In this document: piece by piece, positions 35,955 to 42,857 of the stretch
Numbering within the stretch: position 1 is the first letter of the stretch
Layout of the letters: each line of letters begins with the position of its first letter
From: Rhizobium mesosinicum
GTDB taxonomy: Bacteria > Pseudomonadota > Alphaproteobacteria > Rhizobiales > Rhizobiaceae
Reading direction: 5' to 3'
DNA: 64,000 nucleotides
NCBI RefSeq assembly: GCF_019511345.1
Contig: NZ_JAEUAK010000010.1
Coordinates: forward strand, 124,001 to 188,000
Position numbers and translations under genes: made by a program
Notes under the pieces: model-generated
What the model saw: the letters and a program-made list of their open reading frames with translations, nothing else
Told to the model about the DNA's origin: nothing
Database searches by the model: none

Positions 35955-36097
35955 AGCCTTTCCGATCCTCCTCCCTCCACCGGACGGGCCTATCGGAATG
36001 CAGTAGTGCCCGCTTGAGCATCCTCCTCCTTCGAGCTCGCGGGCAAGACCGGATTTAAATGCCGGTCCAAGGCGGTGCCTCCGGCACCGCCTTTTTT
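35955..36097 (+). ncRNA. Alpha-r14/cuckoo-like anti-Shine-Dalgarno small RNA
   Basis: Three hairpins follow one another. Hairpin 1 (35960-35998) has arms TTCCGAT / ATCGGAA and CCTCCTCCCTCC in its loop. Hairpin 2 (36007-36045) pairs TGCCCGC..GAGC with GCTCGCGGGCA and has TCCTCCTCCT in the loop. Hairpin 3 (36069-36093) is a terminator. Alpha-r14 and cuckoo RNAs of Alphaproteobacteria are defined by two hairpins with CCUCCUCC loops plus a terminator, so the fit is good. Such RNAs pair with ribosome-binding sites. The 5' end is a guess; it may be processed from the mRNA of the 57-aa ORF. Confidence 0.7.
36069..36097 (+). terminator. Rho-independent terminator of the sRNA locus
   Basis: Stem AAGGCGGTGCC / GGCACCGCCTT with a 3-nt loop and a run of six Ts; one of the strongest in the window. 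Confidence 0.88.
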
Positions 36098-36117
36098 CTT
36101 GTCGGAATTCCCTAAGA

Positions 36118-36996
36118 TTACGGGCGATCGAGATGAATCGTCACCCAGCCATTGCGCCATATCGTGCGCACGTGACGGAGCTTCGCGCCACTATAGGCGG
36201 CAATCACCTTCCAGCGCTGGCTGGCAAGGATGCCGGACAGGATCACCGATCCGCCGGGCGCCAGATTGGTGGCGAGTTGCGGCGCCATCTTGATCAGCGG
36301 GCGCGCCAGGATATTAGCGATGATGAGGTCGAAAGGCCCATTCTCGGAAAAAGCCGTCGAATGGAAGCCCGGTGCCGTCACCATGCTGATGCCGCTGGCA
36401 ATACCGTTGCGGCGTACATTCTCGGCCGCGACACGGACAGCGATCGGGTCGATATCCGTTGCAAGCACGGGAATGTTGCGCAGCTTGCGCACGGCAATTG
36501 CCAATACGCCGCTGCCCGTGCCGAGATCGAGGGCATTGCGCACCTTCCGTGCCCGAAGCACTCTATCGATCACCTCCAGGCAGCCGGCCGTCGTTCCGTG
36601 ATGGCCGGTGCCGAAAGCCTGGCCGGCATCGATCTCGATGGCGATATCGCCGGTGCGGACCTTGTCGCGATCATGCGAGCCGTGCACGAGAAAGCGCCCT
36701 GCCCTGACCGGCTTCAGCCCTTCCAGGGATTTTGAAACCCAGTCCACATCCGGAATGACTTCCCGCGACAACACGACATCGGGAAACGCCTGTGCCAGCG
36801 CATCTTCAACGCGAGAGCGCACATCCGACTCGTCCTCCGCCATCATGTAGACAGAGGCTTCCCAGATATCTTTCTTTTCATCGATCTCGGTGGTACCGAT
36901 GGCAAAATCTTCTTCGCCGAAGACCTCGCCCAGAAGGTCGAGGATCTCTTCGGCCTGCTTTTCGGTCGTTGACACGTAAAGGCGGATTTCACTCAC
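36118..36996 (-). CDS. prmA: Ribosomal protein L11 methyltransferase
   Basis: The 292-aa enzyme methylates L11 lysines using S-adenosylmethionine. An N-terminal substrate-binding domain is followed by the SAM-binding motif NALDLGTGSGVLAIAVRKL near residue 155, then ATDIDPIAVRVAAENV and FDLIIANILARPL (NPPY-like motif). The AdoMet entry AGQAFGTGHHGTT near 125 is typical of PrmA. GTG 36996 gives the usual start (M/VSEIRLYVS); a TTG nine bases earlier is possible. It is transcribed in the same direction as, and downstream of, the SCO1 gene. Confidence 0.93.
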   Translation of the reverse strand: MSEIRLYVSTTEKQAEEILDLLGEVFGEEDFAIGTTEIDEKKDIWEASVYMMAEDESDVRSRVEDALAQAFPDVVLSREVIPDVDWVSKSLEGLKPVRAGRFLVHGSHDRDKVRTGDIAIEIDAGQAFGTGHHGTTAGCLEVIDRVLRARKVRNALDLGTGSGVLAIAVRKLRNIPVLATDIDPIAVRVAAENVRRNGIASGISMVTAPGFHSTAFSENGPFDLIIANILARPLIKMAPQLATNLAPGGSVILSGILASQRWKVIAAYSGAKLRHVRTIWRNGWVTIHLDRP

Positions 36997-37055
36997 GATA
37001 GGCAATCTTTCCGGTTGCGCCGCCTGCGACCGGTTGCAATGCGTTCAGCTGCCGG

Positions 37056-37658
37056 TCATCCCTTGGCGACGAGATTCTCAAGCTTCTTTATCGCCGTATC
37101 GGGGTTTTCGCCATAGGAGATCGTTCCCGCAAAGCGCCCGGCCGAATCGAGCAGGAAAACCGAGGCCGTATGGTCCATCGTGTAATCTCCGTTCGGATTG
37201 TTCTCGTCGACCGGCACCTTCTTGGCATAGACGCGGAAGCCCTTGATGACCTCGGCGATCTTGTCCGGCGGGCCGGAAATGCCGGTAATGCGCTTGGAAA
37301 CGTTGGAGACGTACTCGTTCATGATTTCGGGCGTATCGCGCTCGGGATCGACCGTGACGAAATAGGCCTGCAGCTTGTTGCCCTGGGGATCGACTTTCTC
37401 CATCCAGCCGCCGAGCTCGAAGAGTGTCGTCGGGCAGACCTCCGGGCAGTGCGTGAAGCCGAAGAACAAGGCCGTGGGCTTGCCGCGCAGGGCCTGCTCC
37501 GTGATCGGCTGGCCCGTCTGCGATACCAGCGTGAACGGCACGCCGAATGGTCCCTCGGCCACCACTTCCCTCGTCCGGCTCTGATCGAGCGTGAACCAGC
37601 CGAGCACGCCGGCAAGCAGCAGCACTGCGATCCAGACGGCGATACGGAAATTCTTCAT
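37056..37658 (-). CDS. SCO1/SenC-family copper chaperone
   Basis: The 200-aa membrane-anchored thioredoxin-fold protein helps assemble the copper centre of cytochrome oxidase. One N-terminal helix (IAVWIAVLLLAGVLGWFTL) is followed by the copper motif FTHCPEVCPTTL near residue 73 (CxxxC) and the third ligand His in YTMDHTAS near 162. ATG 37658 has AAAGGA upstream. It lies 59 bp before prmA. Confidence 0.92.
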   Translation of the reverse strand: MKNFRIAVWIAVLLLAGVLGWFTLDQSRTREVVAEGPFGVPFTLVSQTGQPITEQALRGKPTALFFGFTHCPEVCPTTLFELGGWMEKVDPQGNKLQAYFVTVDPERDTPEIMNEYVSNVSKRITGISGPPDKIAEVIKGFRVYAKKVPVDENNPNGDYTMDHTASVFLLDSAGRFAGTISYGENPDTAIKKLENLVAKG

Positions 37659-38036
37659 TGCACGATCCTTTACCAGCGCGGATTCCCCGTCCGCCTCGCC
37701 CGTGTGATTATAGTCACCATCGCGAGCGCGCAATTCAAGAATGCGTTTTCTCACCCGTGATTAATTGGCCCGCCTTGATGAATGCCAAATCTGGGCAAAC
37801 ACCTTCAGAAAAAGCCTCACACAAACGAATTATCACGCCTTTATAACGGCTTGCCCCGAACACCTCCAAGCAACCCAAGGAAAGACATCGTTAGGAAAGG
37901 CTTAATTGCGGATATCTATATTTAGTAATGCATACAGTGCTTCGGCGCTGTTCCGACATGATGTCGGCCGGAGCATGAACCGGATCAGCATAAAAATCGA
38001 GGGAACTGAAAACCGCCTGGGGCGGAGGGTGGCTTT
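37659..38036. other. Intergenic region between SCO1 and MCP genes
   Basis: 378 bp without a credible ORF. It should hold the promoters of both divergent genes. A CTATAT (37916-37921) resembles a rhizobial -10 box without a good -35; the dyad at 37953-37967 lies downstream of it, toward the MCP gene. AT content is higher in the right half. Confidence 0.5.
37953..37967. promoter_or_regulatory. Perfect dyad upstream of the MCP gene
   Basis: CCGACAT-g-ATGTCGG, a 15-bp palindrome 70 bp before the MCP start codon. Candidate operator or short hairpin in the leader. Confidence 0.4.
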
Positions 38037-40004
38037 ATGACAAATTCGACGGTTCGCAGAAACCTTTCGGTCGGCCAGCGGCTCTGGACGCTCGGCGGGG
38101 CTGCTCTCATCGGTTTCGGCTCGATGCTCGGAACCGGTTGGTATGAGAACATGCAGGTCGACACCGGCCTGCGCCGCGCCAGCGAGATCCAGCAGAGCAT
38201 CGACAGCATCAACGATATGCGCGTCGCCGGCCTGACGCTGGTTCTCGCCGCCATGGACACGATCGTCGACAAGGACGAGAAGACCATCCAGCCCGACCGC
38301 CTGAAAGTCGTCGCAGACTCGCTCGCCACCCTCTCCGGCGGCTCGAAGGAAATGGGCATGATCGCTGAGGAGCTGAAGGCCGGCGACCTGCTGAAAAGCT
38401 ACGATTCAGATGTCGGCGCGCTTCGCCAGGCCATCCAGGTGGACCTCAAGGCGCTCGTCGAACAGGGCGCGTCCGATGCCGAATTCGACAAGATCGACGA
38501 TCGTATCGACGCTGACGGCGAAAAGCTTGCCGCCACCCTCGACAAGTTCGCGAGTGAAGGGACCGCCGTTGCCCGCCAGCGCGTCGAAAGCGCCAATGAG
38601 ACCTCCCGCAATTCTCTGGTGATCCAGATCGCGCTTGGCGTCATCGCAATTCTCACCATGGCCTCGCTGCAATATATCCATGGCGGCTCCATCCGCCGCG
38701 GCATCGTCACCGTGCGCGAAAGCATGCTGCGCATCTTGAACGGCGACCTGACAAGCGACGTCGCCGGCAAAGAACGCGGTGACGAGATCGGCGAAATGGC
38801 TCGCGCCGCCGAAAGCTTCCGTCTTGCCGCCATCGAAAAGATCGATTTGGAAACACGCACGGCTGCCGACCGCCAGCGCAGCGATGCCGAGCGTCGCGAG
38901 CGCGAATCTGCCAAGCTCGCCGATGCAGAGGCGTTGAGCGCCGCCGTCATGGCCCTCGGACAGGGCCTCACCCGCCTTGCCAACGGCGATCTGACCGCAA
39001 GCATCAATCAGCCTTTCCGCGACGAGCTTGAACGGCTGCGTCAGGATTTCAACCAGACAGCCGTTCGCCTGCGTCAGGCGATGGGCGATATTGCCCTGAA
39101 CAGCACGTCCATCCAGGCAAACAGCCGCCAGATGCGCGCCGCCGCCGACGATCTCGCCAAACGCACCGAGCAGCAGGCGGCCTCGCTGGAAGAGACGTCA
39201 GCAGCCTTGGACGAGATTACCGCCACCGTGCGAAACGCCACCAGCCGCGCCGAGGAAGTCGGCAACATGGTCGCCCATACACGCCAGAATACCGAGAAAT
39301 CCGATGCCATCGTCGGCGATGCGATGGCTGCAATGGAGCGAATCGAAGGCGCCTCCCGCGAGATCGGTACCATCATCAACGTCATCGACGAGATCGCTTT
39401 CCAGACGAATCTACTCGCACTCAATGCCGGCGTCGAAGCGGCGCGGGCCGGCGAAGCCGGCAAGGGTTTTGCGGTCGTGGCGCAGGAAGTGCGCGAACTT
39501 GCCGGCCGCGCGGCCGGAGCAGCCAAGGACATCAAGGCCTTGATCAGCAAATCCGGCGCCGAGGTGAAAATCGGTGGCGAACTTGTGACGGCTGCCGGCG
39601 AGGCTTTGCGCCAGATCGGCGAAGATGTTCTGCGTATCGACGGCCATGTTAAATCAATCGTAACGTCTGCGCGCGAACAATCGGTCGGACTGAACGAGAT
39701 CAATACATCCATCAGCCAGATGGATCAGGTGACGCAGAAGAATGCGGCCATGGTGGAAGAAACGAACGCCGCCAGCCACACTCTCGCAACCGATGCGGAA
39801 AACCTGACGCAGCTGGTTCGGCAGTTCAATATCGGCGAGGGCATGAGCGCCCGTCAAACGCCGCGAGAAGCCTCCGCAGCCTCGCATCCGAAATCCTCAC
39901 CCGCACGAAGCCTAATGGGCAAAGTCGCGGGCGCATTCACGGGCGGCGCTGCCGCCAGGACAATCGCCTCCTCTCCGGCCGGAGACAACTGGGAAGAATT
40001 TTGA
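38037..40004 (+). CDS. Methyl-accepting chemotaxis protein
   Basis: The 655-aa receptor has TM1 near residue 18-40, a four-helix periplasmic sensor, TM2 (VIQIALGVIAILTMASLQYI near 200), HAMP segments and the signalling hairpin tip IDEIAFQTNLLALNAGVEAARAGE near 450 that binds CheA/CheW. It ends in NWEEF, a variant of the NWETF pentapeptide that recruits CheR for adaptation. The ligand is unknown. The stop lies two bases before cheW, so they form a pair, distant from any che operon in the window. Confidence 0.94.
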   Translation: MTNSTVRRNLSVGQRLWTLGGAALIGFGSMLGTGWYENMQVDTGLRRASEIQQSIDSINDMRVAGLTLVLAAMDTIVDKDEKTIQPDRLKVVADSLATLSGGSKEMGMIAEELKAGDLLKSYDSDVGALRQAIQVDLKALVEQGASDAEFDKIDDRIDADGEKLAATLDKFASEGTAVARQRVESANETSRNSLVIQIALGVIAILTMASLQYIHGGSIRRGIVTVRESMLRILNGDLTSDVAGKERGDEIGEMARAAESFRLAAIEKIDLETRTAADRQRSDAERRERESAKLADAEALSAAVMALGQGLTRLANGDLTASINQPFRDELERLRQDFNQTAVRLRQAMGDIALNSTSIQANSRQMRAAADDLAKRTEQQAASLEETSAALDEITATVRNATSRAEEVGNMVAHTRQNTEKSDAIVGDAMAAMERIEGASREIGTIINVIDEIAFQTNLLALNAGVEAARAGEAGKGFAVVAQEVRELAGRAAGAAKDIKALISKSGAEVKIGGELVTAAGEALRQIGEDVLRIDGHVKSIVTSAREQSVGLNEINTSISQMDQVTQKNAAMVEETNAASHTLATDAENLTQLVRQFNIGEGMSARQTPREASAASHPKSSPARSLMGKVAGAFTGGAAARTIASSPAGDNWEEF

Positions 40005-40006
40005 TC

Positions 40007-40474
40007 ATGAGCAACGCCATCAAACAGACGGGCGCCTACCTCGAAATCGTCTCGTTCCACCTGGGCGACCAGGAGTTCTGCATCGACATCATGGCGATCC
40101 GCGAAATTCGCGGCTGGGCACCGGTCACTCCGATGCCGCACACTCCGCCCTACGTCCTCGGCCTCATCAACCTGCGCGGCGCGGTGATCCCGGTCATCGA
40201 CATGGCTTGCCGCCTCGGCATGAAGATGACGGAACCGTCGGAGCGTTCCGCCATCATCGTCACCGACATCGCCGGCAAGCTGGTCGGCCTGCTGGTCGAA
40301 CAGGTCTCCGACATGATGACCATCAAGAGCGAAGATCTGCAGCCGCCGCCGGAAATCATCCCGGAAGCCCAGCGCGCCTTCTGCCGCGGCATCGTGGCGC
40401 TGGAAAAGACCATGGTTTGCTTCCTCAACCTCGACACGGTCATCGCCGACGAACTGTCCCGCGAAGCTGCCTGA
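40007..40474 (+). CDS. cheW: CheW chemotaxis coupling protein
   Basis: The 155-aa adaptor links receptors to CheA. CheW motifs are clear: VSFHLGDQEFCIDIMAIREI near residue 14, VLGLINLRGAVIPVIDM near 49 and a C-terminal two-barrel end FLNLDTVI. ATG 40007 (MSNAIKQ) is two bases after the MCP stop. A strong terminator follows 23 bp after its stop codon. Confidence 0.93.
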   Translation: MSNAIKQTGAYLEIVSFHLGDQEFCIDIMAIREIRGWAPVTPMPHTPPYVLGLINLRGAVIPVIDMACRLGMKMTEPSERSAIIVTDIAGKLVGLLVEQVSDMMTIKSEDLQPPPEIIPEAQRAFCRGIVALEKTMVCFLNLDTVIADELSREAA

Positions 40475-40496
40475 TACGTTTCGATATCTCGAATGC

Positions 40497-40529
40497 GAAG
40501 GCCCGGCTCGTTCGGGCCTTCTTTGTTTG
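40497..40529 (+). terminator. Rho-independent terminator after mcp-cheW
   Basis: Stem GAAGGCCCG / CGGGCCTTC (9 bp, 7-nt loop) followed by TTTGTTT. Confidence 0.82.
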
Positions 40530-40562
40530 GAATGGAGGCAAAAAGCAAACTTTGCGTGTGGA

Positions 40563-40697
40563 GCCCCCTCACCCTAACCCTCTCCCCGCTGGGGCGAGGG
40601 GACGTGTTACACGACCCGGTTAAGAATGCCGAGACGGCGCGGCATATCCCCTTCTCCACTGGGGGAGAAGGTGGCCCGAAGGGTCGGATGAGGGGGC
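40563..40697. repeat. Intergenic palindromic mosaic repeat (RIME-like)
   Basis: About 135 bp bounded by inverted ends GCCCCCTCA / TGAGGGGGC. It holds two internal hairpins: CCCCGCTGGGG with flanks, and CCTTCTCCACTGGGGGAGAAGG read in part. The CACCCTAACCCTCTCCCC start is a well-known dispersed repeat of Rhizobiales. It lies in the gap between cheW and creA. Confidence 0.75.
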
Positions 40698-40730
40698 CCA
40701 CGGCACATCAGAAGATAGGGATCGACTCAA

Positions 40731-41219
40731 TTACGGCTTCCCATTCTTCCAAACCACATCCTGCCCATAGAGCGGAATGGTCGAAATCGCCATCTTTGCC
40801 GAACCATCCGTCACCTGCCGCGAATGAGCGAGATAGATCAGCGTGTTGTTGGCCTTGTCGTAGATCCTGTTGACGACAAGCGTCTTCCAGATCAGCGACA
40901 TGCCCTGCCGGAACACTTCGCTGCCATCCTTGGACAGATCGATATTGCCGATCTCGATCGGCCCTGTCTGACGGCAGGCGATGGAATTGTTCGAAGGGTC
41001 TTCGAACCAGTTGCCGTTCTTGAACCGGTCGATCAGGCTCCGGTCGAAATAGGTGACATGGCAGGTCACGCCTTTCACCTCAGGGTCGGAGACAGCCTCG
41101 ATAATGATGTCGTTGCCGATCCAGTCGACACCGACCTTGCCGACGACCTCGGCCGATGTCGCGCCTGCGGAGACGGCGAGGAATGCTGAGCCAAGGAAAA
41201 GATTGCGCAAAGCGGACAT
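40731..41219 (-). CDS. creA: CreA family periplasmic protein
   Basis: The 162-aa protein has a signal peptide (LRNLFLGSAFLAVSAGATSA) and CreA family features: VGKVGVDWIGNDIIIEAVSDPEVKGVTCH at the mature start in pieces, CRQTGPI near residue 95 with a likely disulphide to the first Cys, and SLIWKTLVVNRIYDKANNTLIYL near 120. The function is unknown; it is a conserved periplasmic protein. ATG 41219 has GGGAG upstream. Confidence 0.88.
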   Translation of the reverse strand: MSALRNLFLGSAFLAVSAGATSAEVVGKVGVDWIGNDIIIEAVSDPEVKGVTCHVTYFDRSLIDRFKNGNWFEDPSNNSIACRQTGPIEIGNIDLSKDGSEVFRQGMSLIWKTLVVNRIYDKANNTLIYLAHSRQVTDGSAKMAISTIPLYGQDVVWKNGKP

Positions 41220-41288
41220 GGCAACTCCCGTGTTGATCCGCAAGCTAAGATAAGAATGGCCTGAATCTTTACAAGAAACGCAGGCGCC

Positions 41289-41879
41289 TCACGCTTTACG
41301 GCAGGTACAGGGCTCGTAGCCACCTGATGTCAGCTTGCCGGGCCTCATGCCGATGACAGCCGGAATGGCGGCAACCGTCGCAGCCTTGACCGCCCTTGCC
41401 ATCTCGATCGCCGCTGCCGCGCAAACGGCAGCATCCTCAGCCGCGTTATGATGGACGAAACGCAGGCCGAGATGCTCGGCAATCAGATTCAGCCGGTGGG
41501 ATAGGAAATGCGGCCAGATGCGCTGCGCCATCTTCAGGCTGCAGAGATAGGTCAGCTCCGGATAGGACTGCCGGTAAAGATCGAGGCTCGCGCGCCAGAC
41601 GCTGAAATCGAAGGCGGCATTGTGGGCGATCATGGTCGCACCGCGGAAATCCTCAAGGAACTCGTCCATGACCTCGGGAAATTCTGGTGAATCCTCGACA
41701 TGTTCGGGGCGAATCCCGTGGATGGCGATATTCATGCCGGAAAAGCGCATATCCCTAGGGCGGATCAGGCGCTCCTCGACCCGCGTCACCTGCCCATCCT
41801 CGATCCAGGCAAGACCGACCGAGCAGGCGCTGCCGCGCTGTTCATTGGCTGTTTCGAAGTCGATGGCGATGGTCTTCAA
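41289..41879 (-). CDS. DEDDh 3'-5' exonuclease (DnaQ-like)
   Basis: The 196-aa protein has the three exonuclease motifs: IAIDFETANEQ (ExoI, Asp/Glu, residue 5-12), MIAHNAAFDFSVWRASL (ExoII, near 83) and VHHNAAEDAAVCA (ExoIII, His and Asp near 145). It is a stand-alone proofreading-type or RNase-like nuclease with Cys residues at the extreme C-terminus (PCTCRK). Precise substrate unknown. It is divergent from the GNAT gene with a 273-bp gap. Confidence 0.88.
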   Translation of the reverse strand: MKTIAIDFETANEQRGSACSVGLAWIEDGQVTRVEERLIRPRDMRFSGMNIAIHGIRPEHVEDSPEFPEVMDEFLEDFRGATMIAHNAAFDFSVWRASLDLYRQSYPELTYLCSLKMAQRIWPHFLSHRLNLIAEHLGLRFVHHNAAEDAAVCAAAAIEMARAVKAATVAAIPAVIGMRPGKLTSGGYEPCTCRKA

Positions 41880-41984
41880 GGGCAGATATCCGAATCGTCT
41901 GTGCTTATCGGAATAAAGATAGCCGCATCCGAAGGCAAATTCTGACCTGTTGACATCTGCAGGCGAATGGCGAAACTTCCATCC

Positions 41985-42065
41985 ATGATCAACTCAGTGA
42001 CCCACACTATGCATCTTATTGCCACGACCCTTGCAGGGTGCGCGGGAGCGATGGTGCGTCACTAG
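41985..42065 (+). CDS. 26-codon ORF before a plus-strand terminator
   Basis: The frame reads MINSVTHTMHLIATTLAGCAGAMVRH then stop. A leader peptide is possible because an intrinsic terminator (42081-42108) follows 15 bp later and the GNAT gene 45 bp after that. No ribosome-binding site is strong. Low confidence. Confidence 0.25.
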   Translation: MINSVTHTMHLIATTLAGCAGAMVRH

Positions 42066-42080
42066 CAGCCGATCATCCCG

Positions 42081-42112
42081 AAAACCCTGCCGAGGAAAGC
42101 AGGGTTTTTCGA
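42081..42112 (+). terminator. Intrinsic terminator in the exonuclease/GNAT gap
   Basis: Perfect 10-bp stem AAAACCCTGC / GCAGGGTTTT, with an 8-nt loop and a further T. It points right, but no gene ends in that direction upstream, so it terminates an unannotated transcript or acts as an attenuator for GNAT. Confidence 0.75.
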
Positions 42113-42152
42113 AAACTCCGCTCTCCTCTTTTAAAAGCCCAAGGAGAGTATG

Positions 42153-42683
42153 ATGTCAGCCAATCAGGATACCCCACCCGAAAAGCCTTTGTTGAAAGGC
42201 CTCAGCGTTCGCGCTTTGCGCATCAGCGATGCCGAAGCTGTCACCGAACTGATGAACCTGCCGGGCTACCGCGCCGGAACGCTGCGCCCGCCGTTTCAAA
42301 GCGTCGACGCGGTGCGCAAGCGCATGGAAAACCCCTCGTCCGGTGCGCTCAATCTCGTCGTCGAATTCGATGGCAAACTCGTCGCCAATGGCGGCATGAA
42401 CCGCTTCGAAGGACGGCGCCAGCACGCCGCCAGTCTCGGCATGGGCGTACATGACGATTTCACCGGCCGCGGCATCGGAACCTTCCTGATGGCCGCCATG
42501 GTGGATGCGGCCGACAACTGGCACGACATCAAGCGGTTGGAGTTGACTGTCTATACGGACAATGACGCTGCCATCTGTCTCTACGAAAAATTCGGCTTCG
42601 AGAGGGAAGGCCTTTTGAGGTCGTTCGGCTATCGCGACGGGCAATATGTCGATGCCTATACGATGGCGCGGTTGCGGAGCTAA
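42153..42683 (+). CDS. GNAT-family N-acetyltransferase
   Basis: The 176-aa enzyme transfers acetyl from acetyl-CoA. The acetyl-CoA motif is GVHDDFTGRGIGTFLMAAMV near residue 100 (R/QxxGxG/A variant), followed by the LELTVYTDNDAAICLYEKFGFEREGLLR segment, split near 130, and a C-terminal YVDAYTMARL. This resembles RimI/PhnO-like or RibT-like small acetylases; the acceptor is unknown. The start is ATG 42153 or the ATG three bases earlier; AAGGAG supports either. It sits after the unexplained terminator. Confidence 0.88.
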   Translation: MSANQDTPPEKPLLKGLSVRALRISDAEAVTELMNLPGYRAGTLRPPFQSVDAVRKRMENPSSGALNLVVEFDGKLVANGGMNRFEGRRQHAASLGMGVHDDFTGRGIGTFLMAAMVDAADNWHDIKRLELTVYTDNDAAICLYEKFGFEREGLLRSFGYRDGQYVDAYTMARLRS

Positions 42684-42736
42684 ACGGGAGCGGCAGGCAC
42701 CAACGACAGACAGGGGGCCGCCGCTAAGTTCTCTTC

Positions 42737-42814
42737 CGTCATCCTCGGGCATGTCCCGAGGATCTGCTACATATCGACCGGCAGTAGATCCTCGGGACAA
42801 GCCCGAGGATGACG
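42737..42814. repeat. Near-perfect intergenic inverted repeat
   Basis: Arms CGTCATCCTCGGGCATGTCC... and its reverse complement, about 30 bp each with few mismatches, around a short AT-rich centre. Sequences starting GTCATCCTCGGGC are widespread intergenic repeats in Rhizobiales. It lies between GNAT and ligA, converging genes, and may also act as a bidirectional terminator. Confidence 0.75.
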
Positions 42815-42857
42815 CCCAATAAAGGCGGACTTACAAACTCGTCAGCTGCCGCGTCCG

